Part shown: positions 16,192-24,831 of the stretch, in pieces
Position numbering within the stretch: position 1 is the stretch's first letter
How the letters are laid out: each line of letters opens with the position of its first letter
Notes under the pieces: model-generated
What the model was told of the DNA's origin: nothing
Database searches by the model: none
Seen by the model: the letters and a program-made list of their open reading frames with translations, nothing else
NCBI GenBank assembly: GCA_020633975.1
Contig: JACKCR010000008.1
Location: 186,001-250,000, forward strand
From: Candidatus Eiseniibacteriota bacterium
Lineage (GTDB): Bacteria; Eisenbacteria; RBG-16-71-46; CAIMUX01
DNA: 64,000 nt
Reading direction: 5' to 3'
Made by a program: the position numbers and the translations under genes

Positions 16192-17955
16192 ATGCTCACC
16201 ACGCAGTCCGAAGGGAATCAGACTCCAACTACGCATGCCAGTTCGATCCGAGTCAGCGGGTCGCTCCTCGGCGGAATGGTCGACACCTCCGCCCCATCGC
16301 GGGACGGTCTCTGCGCAAGAGTATCCGAGCTCTCCGACGACGAGCTGATCGTCCAGGCGGATGACGTCGCACGAGCCGAGCACGACACCAGCCTCTCGCT
16401 GATCGATCTGCTCCTCGAGATGGATCGCCGTTCGATCTATCTGTCACTGGGCTACTCGTCGCTGTTCGACTTCTGCGCGCGGCGTTGGCTCTTCTCACGG
16501 GCCAAGGCAGGTCGGTACATCGCAGTCGCGCGGGGAACGCTGAAGTTTCCCGAGCTGAGGTCGGTTCTGAACGAGCGTCGACTCACGATCGGGAACGCGG
16601 CCCAGATCGTCGGTATCCTCAGCTGCGAGAACGCGTCGGCAATCCTGGGACGAGTGTCCGGCTGTACTTATCGGGAGATCGAAGAGATAGCAGCCGAGTA
16701 CCGCGACGCGAAGAGTGTCCGCGAGGTTCTGCGGCCGATCGGGGTTGGCGGGGGAAAGAAGACGAGACCCAGCGAACAGGCCGTGCTCGGCACGTTGTCG
16801 GGCAAGTTGTCGAAAGTGTTGGAGGCGTCGGACACGCTGGGAGGGTCGGGCGCGGCCGGGACGCTTTGCACGCCGACCGAGTCGTGCATCAATGGAACTG
16901 GAGCACTGACCGTATCGGGCATGTCGTCGGAAGGGTCGGGTGAGTCTCCTGACTTGTCGGGCAATCGCAACCAATCACCCGGTGCAGTCGAGTGCGGCGG
17001 GTCCGACACGGAGCGCGTTGCGGGATCCTTGCGCGCGACGTGCAGCAGTTCGAGCGAGCTGAGAGGCGGTCTCGCTAGTGGAACGCCTTCGGTCCAGCTC
17101 GGCGCCGACACGAATCCGACGCGTGCGGCGCAGAACGGCCGCGCCGAATCGACCGGCCGCCGGGCGGCGGACTGCTGCGGTGCGACGGACGCTTCCGCTT
17201 CGTCCTCCGACTCCCAGCCTGAGACTCGGTACGAGGTCCGCTTCTCGCTCGGCCGATCCGCAGTACAGAAGCTGCGTCGGGTACAGGCCATCCGCTCCAA
17301 CAACACGACTCTGGAAGAGCTAATGGAACTGTTGCTCGACGACTATCTCGAGCGACACGATCCAAAGCGACGCTCGGAGCGCAGGGATCAGCGAAAGGTG
17401 CAGCGCCAGCAGAAGCAGGAGCAGACGGGGTCGGACGATTGCGGAGTGGTGGTACCCGAGAGGGCCGAAGCTGACGGTCCGGAACGAAGCGAGAATGCCG
17501 AAGCCGACAGTCCGGAACGTCGCGAGGGCTCCGAAGCCGACGATCCGAGACCAAGTGAGGGCTCCCAGGACCACCGAGTACGAAGCCGCCCGTCGCAGGA
17601 CCATCACTCGCGACGCCGCCGATCGCGGCCCCAGGGACCGCAAGGCCGCGGCTCGCAAAGCCGTCGCTCACGCCACGTCCCGGCCAACGTGCGTGACCTC
17701 GTGTTCGAGCGCGACGGCGGCCGGTGTGCATTCGTCGGTCCCGAGGGCCGACGGTGCGACTCGACTCGACACCTACAGGTCGATCACGTCATTCCGTTCT
17801 GTCGTGGCGGAACCCACGAACCCGACAACCTGAGGCTTCTGTGCGGACGCCACAACCGCTCGGAAGCGAAGAGACTGCTCGGGGAAGTCGGTGGTCCTCG
17901 GCAGCGGAGTCTCGGCGCTGAGACTCCGTCGCCAGAACTCTTCGCGGACCCTTGA
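16192..17955 (+). CDS. HNH endonuclease, DUF222/13E12-like architecture
   Basis: A 587-residue protein. The N-terminal helical region (about 45-185) resembles the DUF222-type domain of 13E12 repeat proteins. A poorly ordered Ser/Gly/Thr-rich segment follows (about 200-340), then a second helical region (YEVRFSLGRSAVQKL onward), a charged linker with three 11-residue repeats (about 425-457), and a C-terminal HNH nuclease (about 497-570). HNH landmarks are the zinc-type cysteines in RCAF and RRC, QVDHVIPF (first His), the DNLRLLC Asn, and GRHN (last His). Such genes are often multicopy and behave as selfish elements. GGGGGGAAC precedes the ATG loosely; the start is the first sensible ATG. Confidence 0.82.
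   Translation: MLTTQSEGNQTPTTHASSIRVSGSLLGGMVDTSAPSRDGLCARVSELSDDELIVQADDVARAEHDTSLSLIDLLLEMDRRSIYLSLGYSSLFDFCARRWLFSRAKAGRYIAVARGTLKFPELRSVLNERRLTIGNAAQIVGILSCENASAILGRVSGCTYREIEEIAAEYRDAKSVREVLRPIGVGGGKKTRPSEQAVLGTLSGKLSKVLEASDTLGGSGAAGTLCTPTESCINGTGALTVSGMSSEGSGESPDLSGNRNQSPGAVECGGSDTERVAGSLRATCSSSSELRGGLASGTPSVQLGADTNPTRAAQNGRAESTGRRAADCCGATDASASSSDSQPETRYEVRFSLGRSAVQKLRRVQAIRSNNTTLEELMELLLDDYLERHDPKRRSERRDQRKVQRQQKQEQTGSDDCGVVVPERAEADGPERSENAEADSPERREGSEADDPRPSEGSQDHRVRSRPSQDHHSRRRRSRPQGPQGRGSQSRRSRHVPANVRDLVFERDGGRCAFVGPEGRRCDSTRHLQVDHVIPFCRGGTHEPDNLRLLCGRHNRSEAKRLLGEVGGPRQRSLGAETPSPELFADP
17464..17562 (+). repeat. 33-bp in-frame tandem repeat, three copies, in the HNH gene
   Basis: Three consecutive 33-bp units (17464, 17497, 17530) encode an 11-residue motif of the form AEADGPERSEN, with substitutions. 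They form an acidic linker between the helical part and the basic approach to the HNH domain. Confidence 0.85.
17904..17926 (-). repeat. Right 23-bp terminal repeat of the HNH unit
   Basis: Exact reverse complement of 15597-15619, lying within the final codons of the HNH gene (around RSLGAETPS). Its core GGAGTCTC-GGCGCT-GAGACTCC is a perfect 8-bp hairpin. Confidence 0.8.
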
Positions 17956-18357
17956 GTCTGGGGGTTGAGCCCTGGGCCTCGGGCCTTCGGTTCTGAGCCT
18001 TCGGTCTGGGCTCTGACGGCCTGCCACATGGGCCATGGGCAAGCCGGGCCGCCTATGCCGCTACGGCTCGGGCCGATCTGCGCCTGGACTCGTGCCGGAC
18101 TGGCCCCGCCCCCCCCCGACATGTCAGAGGTCGTCGAGAAACACCCGCGCAATCTACGCTCGGGTGGGCACGAAGGTCCGGCCCGTTGATCTGGTGAGAG
18201 CAGGTAAGCAGGCAATGGGTCTTGGTGTCGCGCGTCTGGCCGTGCTTGCGAACCTCGAACCTGGAGGGCGGCGGGCCGTCGGGAAGCACTCGGATCATCT
18301 CGGACGGACGGCAGCGGGCCCGGGAAGGCAGTCGCAGCATTAGTCCCGGAACCACCT
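17956..18357. other. 400-bp gap between HNH gene and PAP2 gene, no gene seen
   Basis: It contains repetitive G/C/T-rich text (GGGCCTTCGG and GAGCCTTCGG motifs) with a GAGCCC...GGGCTC pairing at about 17967-18013 that could end the HNH transcript, although no T-run follows. The remaining sequence has no coding character and no recognised site. Confidence 0.45.
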
Positions 18358-19254
18358 CTACTCGCCATCCCGCCATCCACCCACCCGCATCATCCCCCGA
18401 TGCGCCCGCGGCCCAACCGCGACGAATCCCAGCCCAACGACCACTCCCACCACTGAGTCGATCGCGTAATGAAAGCCGCCGTACATCGTCCCGAGCACGA
18501 TGCCCGCTGCGACGATCGTGATGGCGACCGCGAACGGTGTCTCCGTGAAACGCCACGCGGATCCGGCGACTGCAGTTGCAACCGCACAATGCGATGAAGG
18601 AAACGCTGTACCGATCGCTGCGCCGTGCTCCAAGGTCCGGTGGACGAGACCGATGAAGAGCGATCCGGGGGCGTCGACGTGTGGGAACGTGTACCAGGGG
18701 CCGAGCACGGGGAACACGATGAAGAACGCGAAGCACGAGTAGAACGTCAGCCCGACGGTCGTGGCGGTCATCCGGAACTGTTCGTGGCGCCCGCGGAAGA
18801 CGAGGTAGAAGCCGAGGATCGGCATGAGCCAGAGATAGGTGTAGTAGCAGAAGTGGAGGAACTCGCTGAGCGCGGCGTAGGGCAAGTGCGCCGCGAACTC
18901 TGCGTGCGGATGTCCGCCGAAGAGCGCACGCTCCCATCCGAGGACGATGTCGTCGAAGTAGCGGGACGTGAACGACCGGTTGACGATGCCGGCCGCGGTG
19001 TACGCGCCGGGGAGTGCCCAGAGTACGTAGCTGTCTCGGAGGAAGCGCAGCACGCGTGGTCCGCGAGGTGGGACGAAGCGGGCAAAGTACGTGAGGAGCA
19101 GGAACGCGGAGCATCCGGCGAGCCAAGCGGGGCCATTCGGCACGCGGTGGACTCCGATGAGAAGGGAGATGAGAAGGCAGAGGACGCAGAAGGCCGCGAA
19201 GGACATGCCGATCAGGTCGATCGGCTGGTAGCCGTAGCTCGGAAGACGTCTCAC
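18358..19254 (-). CDS. PAP2-superfamily membrane phosphotransferase/phosphatase, likely sphingolipid head-group enzyme
   Basis: A 298-residue polytopic protein with the lipid-phosphatase motifs FPSSH (His222) and GGFHYAIDS (His262, Asp266), the arrangement shared by PAP2 phosphatases and Aur1/Ipt-type inositol-phosphorylceramide synthases. About six helices are visible. I place the start at the GTG at 19254, which overlaps the TGA of the upstream ceramide-reductase-like gene (GTGA), so translation is coupled; a longer frame to 19449 only re-reads that gene. As last gene of the sphingolipid operon it plausibly transfers or removes a phosphate-linked head group on ceramide (inference). A general phosphatidate or undecaprenyl-phosphate phosphatase is the alternative. 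Confidence 0.8.
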   Translation of the reverse strand: MRRLPSYGYQPIDLIGMSFAAFCVLCLLISLLIGVHRVPNGPAWLAGCSAFLLLTYFARFVPPRGPRVLRFLRDSYVLWALPGAYTAAGIVNRSFTSRYFDDIVLGWERALFGGHPHAEFAAHLPYAALSEFLHFCYYTYLWLMPILGFYLVFRGRHEQFRMTATTVGLTFYSCFAFFIVFPVLGPWYTFPHVDAPGSLFIGLVHRTLEHGAAIGTAFPSSHCAVATAVAGSAWRFTETPFAVAITIVAAGIVLGTMYGGFHYAIDSVVGVVVGLGFVAVGPRAHRGMMRVGGWRDGE

Positions 19255-20261
19255 AACCACCCGTTCTCTCGATACCACGTCAGCGTCGTCTCGAGTCCGA
19301 GGTCGATCGGTATCTTGGCCTGGAACTCGAGATCGCGACGCGCTTTGTCCGGAGAGCAGACCCAATGCGGCTGCTGCATCTCGCGGACTTTCCACCTCGT
19401 CAGCATCGGCGCGCGACCGGTCACGCGGCCCGCACTCTCTGCCGCCCACGCGATCGTGTTCGACATCGCGGCGGGGACGCGGATCTCCCGGAGGTTCGCA
19501 TCCATCAGCTCCCCCGCCAGTCTACCGACTTCTTCCCAGGTGTGCGCTTCGCCGTCGCTCAGGTAGTAGACACCGTCCACCGCGTGCTCTGCCGCCGCAA
19601 CGGCCGCGTCGACGAGGTCGAGGACGTAGATCATGGCGATCCTCGCGCCTTCCGGACCTCCCAAGGGAAGGAGACCCATCTTCACGAGCTTGAAGAACTG
19701 GAGGGACGCTTCGTCCCTAGGGCCATAGACCACGGAAGGCCGAAGGGCGACGGCCCGAAAGCGTTCCGTATTCTTCGCCGTCTCGAACAACGCGCGTTCG
19801 CCCGCCAGCTTGCTCCGACCGTAGGGAGTGATCGGAAGGTCCGGATCGGTCTCGATCCTCACCGGCTGCGTGTGACTCGCGGTCGCGATCCCCGGCCCTC
19901 CCGCCGCAAGCGAACTGCAGTAGACGACGAACCCGCCGGACTCTCCATGCTCCGCCATCGCCTCGGCCAGGTTCTTCGTACCCTCTTCGTTCGCCGCAAG
20001 GAACTCCGCTTCGTTCCGCGCCGTGGTGAGCGCACCGAAGTGGAACGCGTTCTGCACCCCGTGACACGCACCGGCGATCGACGCTTTGTCACGCACGTCG
20101 CCGTAGGTCAGTTCGACAGGCAGACCCCGTACCCAGCGCAGCTTGGACGTCTTGCGAAGGAGAAGACGCACGCGGTACCCGCGGTCGACCAACCGCTCGA
20201 CCAAATGCGAACCGACGAACCCACTCGCTCCGGTGACGAGACAGAGGCCTTCAGGCGTCAC
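19251..20261 (-). CDS. Extended SDR (NAD-dependent epimerase/dehydratase fold), ceramide-reductase-like
   Basis: A 336-residue oxidoreductase with the nucleotide-binding motif GASGFVGSH (11-19) and the catalytic YGRSK (Tyr147, Lys151), with Ser116/117 as the triad partner. Family knowledge: bacterial sphingolipid operons contain an SDR of this kind (CerR in Caulobacter) that reduces 3-keto-ceramide. Here it sits between the GNAT-like gene and the PAP2 gene, with GTGA overlaps on both sides. The start is the GTG at 20261, sharing bases with the upstream stop. A sugar epimerase cannot be excluded from sequence alone; the operon makes the lipid role much more likely. Confidence 0.82.
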   Translation of the reverse strand: MTPEGLCLVTGASGFVGSHLVERLVDRGYRVRLLLRKTSKLRWVRGLPVELTYGDVRDKASIAGACHGVQNAFHFGALTTARNEAEFLAANEEGTKNLAEAMAEHGESGGFVVYCSSLAAGGPGIATASHTQPVRIETDPDLPITPYGRSKLAGERALFETAKNTERFRAVALRPSVVYGPRDEASLQFFKLVKMGLLPLGGPEGARIAMIYVLDLVDAAVAAAEHAVDGVYYLSDGEAHTWEEVGRLAGELMDANLREIRVPAAMSNTIAWAAESAGRVTGRAPMLTRWKVREMQQPHWVCSPDKARRDLEFQAKIPIDLGLETTLTWYRENGWL

Positions 20262-21604
20262 TCCGTCCCCCGGCTGGTCCGCGCATCACTCGAGCTCGCG
20301 CCTTCGTTCGCACGTATGCCGTCGGTTGCCGCCGCACCGCGGCCATTCTCCGCACCTTCACCGGCGTGCGTACCGTCGTCGGTCGCCGCCGCATCAAGGC
20401 CCGCATCCGCACCGCCGCTAGCCGCACCGCGGCCATTCTCCGCACCGGCGCCCGCTCCCAACGGCTGTTCATAGATCCGGTACGTCTTGTAGACGCTCGC
20501 ACCGATCTGCTCCAGCGCCCGCCGCATGGGCATGTTGTCCTCCAGGATCCAGGAGAACTCGCCCGCGCGGTAGCCCTTGGCCGTCCCGCGTCGGTAGAGG
20601 TGGCTGTAGAGGAGCACATCCGCGCCGAGCTTGCGGTACTCCGCGAGCACGCCGAGTGTGAGCACCCGTATCCGCCGGATCTTCCGCACCTTCATCTCGA
20701 GCAGCATCTTGACCAGCCCGAACGGCCAGAGCTTGCCGTTCGCGCGACGGAGAGCCTGATTGAGGTCGGGAAGGGCGAGGGCAAAGCCGATCGTCTTCCC
20801 GTCCTTCTCCGCAAACGCGACGAGGTCGGGGTCGACCACCGGCTTCAGCTCTTTCGCCATGTGGTCGATCTCCGCGTTCGTCATCGGGACGAAGCCCCAG
20901 TTTCGCTCCCACGCGGAGTTGTAGATGTCGCGAATCAGCTCAACCTCTTGGTCGAATCGCTTCTTGTCGAGCGGCCGCACGGTGATCTGGGCGCGATCCT
21001 CAACACGCTGGAGTAGCTTGAGCAGGCGCTCGGGGATCGTCTCGTCCGTCATGTAGTAGGCGACGAGGTCCTTCGCCGGAGTGAGACCGTGTCGCTCGAG
21101 CAGACGGATGTAGTACTCGGGGTTGTAGGTCATCATGACCATCGGCCCAGAATCGAAGCCGTCGACGAGGAGACCGAACTCCTCGTTGCTCGAGAAGCTC
21201 GCCGGGCCGCGCATCCGTTCCATTTCTCGCGCAGACAGCCAGTCGGCTGCAGCCTGAAGAAGCAGCGCGGCCACGGACTCGTCGTCGATCGTCTCGAAGA
21301 AGCCGAAGAATCCGGTCTTCTCCTCGTGGAACTCGTTGTGCGCGTGGTTCACGATCGCGGCGATCCGGCCGACCACTTCCCCCTCGTGTCCGCCGCGCGC
21401 ACCACGCCGTCGCGCCAGGAAGTACTCGACTTCGGCGTGCTGGTGGAACGGATGATGTTTCCGGTCCAGCAGCTTCTTCACGTCGGAGATGAGCGGAGGC
21501 ACCCAGTGCGGGTCGTTCCGATAGAGAGTCCAGGGAAAGCGAATGAATGCATCGAGATCGCGCTCTTCCCTGACCACGCTGATCTGGATGTCGGGAAACG
21601 GCAT
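20258..21604 (-). CDS. GNAT-superfamily acyltransferase, candidate bacterial ceramide synthase
   Basis: A 448-residue soluble protein opening VVREERDLDAFIRFPWTLYR and DPHWVPPL, hallmarks of a large GNAT-like family found in bacterial sphingolipid operons. The Caulobacter member (bCerS) N-acylates the long-chain base. A second GNAT-like half follows (about 200-375, including TLGVLAEYRKLGADVLL). The last 65 or so residues are a low-complexity Ala/Gly/Asp/Asn tail with AENGRGAA twice, encoded by 26-bp direct repeats. It lies 87 bp downstream of the serine palmitoyltransferase gene and overlaps the SDR start by 4 nt. The ceramide-synthase call rests on family plus context. Confidence 0.78.
   Translation of the reverse strand: MPFPDIQISVVREERDLDAFIRFPWTLYRNDPHWVPPLISDVKKLLDRKHHPFHQHAEVEYFLARRRGARGGHEGEVVGRIAAIVNHAHNEFHEEKTGFFGFFETIDDESVAALLLQAAADWLSAREMERMRGPASFSSNEEFGLLVDGFDSGPMVMMTYNPEYYIRLLERHGLTPAKDLVAYYMTDETIPERLLKLLQRVEDRAQITVRPLDKKRFDQEVELIRDIYNSAWERNWGFVPMTNAEIDHMAKELKPVVDPDLVAFAEKDGKTIGFALALPDLNQALRRANGKLWPFGLVKMLLEMKVRKIRRIRVLTLGVLAEYRKLGADVLLYSHLYRRGTAKGYRAGEFSWILEDNMPMRRALEQIGASVYKTYRIYEQPLGAGAGAENGRGAASGGADAGLDAAATDDGTHAGEGAENGRGAAATDGIRANEGASSSDARTSRGTE
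20331..20446. repeat. 26-bp direct repeat, two copies 90 bp apart, in the GNAT gene tail
   Basis: Positions 20331-20356 and 20421-20446 are identical (beginning GCCGCACCGCGGCCATTCTC). In frame they encode the repeated AENGRGAA of the C-terminal tail. The 90-bp period keeps the reading frame, consistent with duplication within the tail. Confidence 0.9.
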
Positions 21605-21691
21605 TGGCCCTCTATATAGATCGCCCTGCGCAGAACGTCCGCCCTACCCGCGCGCAACTGCCCGCGGGGAGAGGAACCCTACCACACACCG

Positions 21692-22927
21692 CTAGATCAA
21701 CCCGACGAGCTTCCCTGCCTTCTGGAACTTCTCGAGTGCTTCGTCGATCAGCTCGTCCGTGTGAGAAGCCATGAGGCTCGTCCGGATCCGACAGGTTCCC
21801 TCGGGAACCGCCGGCGGAATGACCGGATTGGTGAAGACTCCGAAGTCGAGGAGCGCGCGCCAGAATCGGAACGTGTCTTCGAGTTGGCCCACGATCACGG
21901 GGATGATCGGAGTCGTCGTAGTGCCGAGATCGAAGCCTAGACTGGCGAGACCCTGGTGCAGACGGTCCTTGTTTCTCCAGAGACGCGCACGCAACTCCGG
22001 CTCCGTCCGGATGATCCGGAGGCACTCGCGAACGGTTGCCACGGAGTAGGGAGCCATCGACGCAGAGAAGATGAGCGAACGCGCGTGGTGCTGGATGTAG
22101 TCGATGACCGGTTCATCCCCCGCCACGAATCCGCCGATCGAGGCGAACGACTTGCTGAACGTTCCGACGATGACGTCGGTCTCGTTCGTGAGATGGAAGT
22201 ACTCGTGGACGCCCGCGCCCGTGTCCCCCATCACTCCCACGGAGTGCGCTTCGTCGACCATGAGCCGCGCATTGTGCTTCCGGCACACCGGCACGATGGC
22301 CGGAAGGTCCGCCACGTCGCCTTCCATACTGAAGATGCCGTCCACGATGACGAGCTTTCCGCCATCCGGGCACTCGTGCCCCGCCTTCTCCAGCACCTGG
22401 TCGAGATGATCGACGTCGGCGTGGTTGAAGCGGAAGCGCGTGGCCGTGGAGAGGCGCGCACCATCGATGATGCTCGCATGGTCGAGCTTGTCCGTGATGA
22501 TCGCGTCGTTTCGCTGTGCGAGCGTGGCGATCGCACCCAAGTTCGTCTGGAATCCGGTGGAGAAGACCAGCGCGGCTTCCTTGCCGAGGAAGTCCGCGAG
22601 CTCCGCCTCGAGTCCGAGATGAAGGTCCAGCGTTCCATTGAGGAAACGACTGCCCGTACACCCCGTGCCGTACTTTGCGGCCGCGTCGGCGGCGGCTGCC
22701 ATGACGCGCGGGTCGTGTGTGAGTCCGAGATAGTTGTTCGACCCGAGCATGATCTTGCGGTGGCCATCGATGACCACCTCGCTCCCTTCCGATCCGGAGA
22801 TCGGAATGAAGTAGGGATAGAGCCCCGCCGCCTTCGCTTCGCGGGCTCTCGTGAATCCGCGGCATTTGTCGAAGAGGTCAGGGGCCTTCGCCTGGGTCGG
22901 CAACTCGGTGCGGCGCGAAGAGTTCAT
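21692..22927 (-). CDS. spt: Serine palmitoyltransferase (alpha-oxoamine synthase family)
   Basis: A 411-residue PLP enzyme that condenses serine with a long-chain acyl thioester to 3-ketosphinganine, the first step of sphingolipid synthesis. Landmarks: GSNNYLGLTHDP, GTGCTGSRFLNGT, the ring-stacking His150 in DKLDHAS, DEAHSVG (225-231), and the Schiff-base lysine in GTFSKSFASIGGF (Lys259). GSRFLNGT and SFASIGGF favour SPT over BioF, KBL or HemA. The ATG at 22927 follows AGAGG. It is first in a minus-strand operon with the ceramide-synthase-like, reductase-like and PAP2 genes, which supports the call. No partner acyl-carrier protein or acyl-ACP synthetase gene is visible here. Confidence 0.87.
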   Translation of the reverse strand: MNSSRRTELPTQAKAPDLFDKCRGFTRAREAKAAGLYPYFIPISGSEGSEVVIDGHRKIMLGSNNYLGLTHDPRVMAAAADAAAKYGTGCTGSRFLNGTLDLHLGLEAELADFLGKEAALVFSTGFQTNLGAIATLAQRNDAIITDKLDHASIIDGARLSTATRFRFNHADVDHLDQVLEKAGHECPDGGKLVIVDGIFSMEGDVADLPAIVPVCRKHNARLMVDEAHSVGVMGDTGAGVHEYFHLTNETDVIVGTFSKSFASIGGFVAGDEPVIDYIQHHARSLIFSASMAPYSVATVRECLRIIRTEPELRARLWRNKDRLHQGLASLGFDLGTTTTPIIPVIVGQLEDTFRFWRALLDFGVFTNPVIPPAVPEGTCRIRTSLMASHTDELIDEALEKFQKAGKLVGLI

Positions 22928-23247
22928 CGGAAGCCTCTACTGCGGTAAAGCCTTGAGTTGATTGATGCTAGGAACGTCTTCGGGCCATGTCAAGTACGCG
23001 CATTCCACCGAAGGGCCCGATCGTTCGTTCGTGATGTGCCTCACCCAATCCGTGCTGGCTTGCCGTTCTCGGTTGTCGGATACTGAACGGCGATCGAGCG
23101 TTACGTCTATAGAACATGGAAGGTGCGCCAGCCCCAGCTCGAATCGCCGCTCACGGAACACCCTCGCGGCCCTGGCACGTGCGCACGAGCGACCCCCCAT
23201 CCGGAGCCTGACCTGGGCACCTGGCCGGTCGCTCAGGAAGGAAGAGA
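22928..23247. other. 320-bp divergent promoter region between spt and the DEAD-box helicase
   Basis: No gene. It must hold promoters for spt (minus) and the helicase (plus). A TCTATAGAAC motif at about 23107 could be a -10, but no -35 sits at a proper distance. If correct, the helicase mRNA would have a leader of about 130 nt, ending in GGAAGGAAGAGA before the ATG. Confidence 0.4.
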
Positions 23248-24780
23248 ATGTCGTTCCAAGACCTCGGGCTCCGGCCCGAGATCGCGCGTGCTCTCGAAGA
23301 GATCGAGTACCGCGAACCTACGCCTATCCAATCGAAGGCGATCCCACTACTCCTCGAAGGCAACGATGTCATGGCCTGTGCCCAAACCGGCACAGGCAAG
23401 ACGGCCGCCTTTGCCTTGCCGATCCTCCATCGCCTCTTGGAAGGCGAGAAGAATCACCTCCGCGCACTGATCCTCGTCCCGACCCGCGAGCTCGCAATCC
23501 AGGTGGCGAAGAACATCAACGCCTACGCCGCCCACGCCGGGATCACCACGACCTGCGCCTACGGCGGAGTCCCGATCGAGCCACAAGAAATGATGCTCCG
23601 TCACGGGGTCGACATCCTGGTCGCCACGCCCGGCCGGCTCATCGACCACATGTGGCGCGGCAACATCGACTACCGCCACACGGAAGTCCTCGTCCTCGAT
23701 GAAGCCGACCGGATGCTCGACATGGGTTTCATCAAGGACGTGCTCGAGATCGTCCGAGAGATCCCGACCGATCGGCAGTCGATGCTCTTCTCCGCCACCC
23801 TCGGCCCCGACATCACGCGGCTCTCGAAGCAGCTGCTGAAGGAGCCGGTGCGAATCGAAGTCGCTCCCCCGGCATCGACGGTGGACAAGGTCGAACAGTT
23901 CATCATCCGAGTGAACCGGGACGAAAAGGCAGGCGTCCTCGAAGACCTCATCCGCCAACATGATATGCGTCGCTCGATCGTCTTCACGAAGACGAAGGTA
24001 GGAGCGTCGCGGCTGGCGAGCCATCTCCGTCGTCGCGGAATCCAGGCGGAGGCGATCCACAGCAACCGGAGCCAAGAAGAACGCGTGCGGACGCTCGAAG
24101 CGTTCCGTGGCGGCACGATCCACGTTCTCGTCGCAACGGACATCGCGGCCCGCGGGATCGACGTCGACGAGATCACCCACGTCGTCAACTACGACGTGCC
24201 CTACGCCGCCGAGGACTACGTCCACCGGATCGGGCGGACCGCCCGCGCCGGACGGACCGGTATGGCGATCATGCTCGTGACGAAGGAAGAGATGCGAGGC
24301 GTTCGCTCCATCGAACGGCTCATCGGATTCAGTCTGCCCGAAGAGGGTGGCGAGCTCGTCCCGCTTTCCGCCGGCGAACGCGGCAGTGAACCGAGCCGAC
24401 GTTCCGCATCCCGACGCAGCGGAGGCGGGCGCCGCGAACGCGGTGGCGCAGGCCGTCGTGGTGCGTCTCGTGGCGGCCGAAGCGGTGGTGGCGACCGACA
24501 CTCACGCCAGGATGAAGGCGTCGCGGCCGGAGCGAGCTTCGGTGAGTCACGAGCCACGGGTGAGACCCGAAACGGCGCCGCTCCCGGGGGCCCGAAGAAG
24601 CGGCGTCGCCGGAAGCCCCGGAGCGGAGGCCCTGGCGAACCAGCGCGTGGCGCACGCACACAGCGGGATCAGGAGACGCGGAACGATCGCCCGAATCCGT
24701 CCGACCGCGATCGGAACGGCAAGAAGGAGAAGCGCTCCATCGTCCAGACCCTGCTCGGGAAACTCGGCTTCGGCGACTGA
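23248..24780 (+). CDS. DEAD-box RNA helicase, RhlE-like
   Basis: A 510-residue ATP-dependent RNA helicase. Motifs in order: Q motif (EYREPTPIQ, about 21-29), motif I AQTGTGKT (45-52), PTRELAIQ, TPGRL, DEAD (151-154), SAT (about 184), ARGIDV and HRIGRTARAGRTG (about 325-337). After the RecA-like core comes a 125-residue disordered tail with RGG-like and KKRRRRKPRSGG basic stretches that should bind RNA, as in RhlE relatives used for ribosome assembly and cold adaptation. GGAAGGAAGAGA gives a good ribosome site. It is divergent from spt and followed by the convergent GNAT gene. Confidence 0.93.
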   Translation: MSFQDLGLRPEIARALEEIEYREPTPIQSKAIPLLLEGNDVMACAQTGTGKTAAFALPILHRLLEGEKNHLRALILVPTRELAIQVAKNINAYAAHAGITTTCAYGGVPIEPQEMMLRHGVDILVATPGRLIDHMWRGNIDYRHTEVLVLDEADRMLDMGFIKDVLEIVREIPTDRQSMLFSATLGPDITRLSKQLLKEPVRIEVAPPASTVDKVEQFIIRVNRDEKAGVLEDLIRQHDMRRSIVFTKTKVGASRLASHLRRRGIQAEAIHSNRSQEERVRTLEAFRGGTIHVLVATDIAARGIDVDEITHVVNYDVPYAAEDYVHRIGRTARAGRTGMAIMLVTKEEMRGVRSIERLIGFSLPEEGGELVPLSAGERGSEPSRRSASRRSGGGRRERGGAGRRGASRGGRSGGGDRHSRQDEGVAAGASFGESRATGETRNGAAPGGPKKRRRRKPRSGGPGEPARGARTQRDQETRNDRPNPSDRDRNGKKEKRSIVQTLLGKLGFGD

Positions 24781-24831
24781 CCTCGTCGGGGCTGACCTCG
24801 CCGCGATGAGTCGAAGCCGGGCGCCCAGCCG

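Larger units (their letters stand above)
15597..17926 (+). mobile_element. Putative HNH-endonuclease mobile unit bounded by inverted 23-bp copies
   Basis: About 2.3 kb holding one intact gene, an HNH endonuclease, between two perfect inverted copies of a 23-bp self-complementary sequence. There is no transposase. The right copy lies inside the last 20 codons of the HNH gene. Sequence just inside the left end is more A/T-rich than the flanks. No target-site duplication was established. The ends could instead be regulatory palindromes, so this is an inference. Confidence 0.4.
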
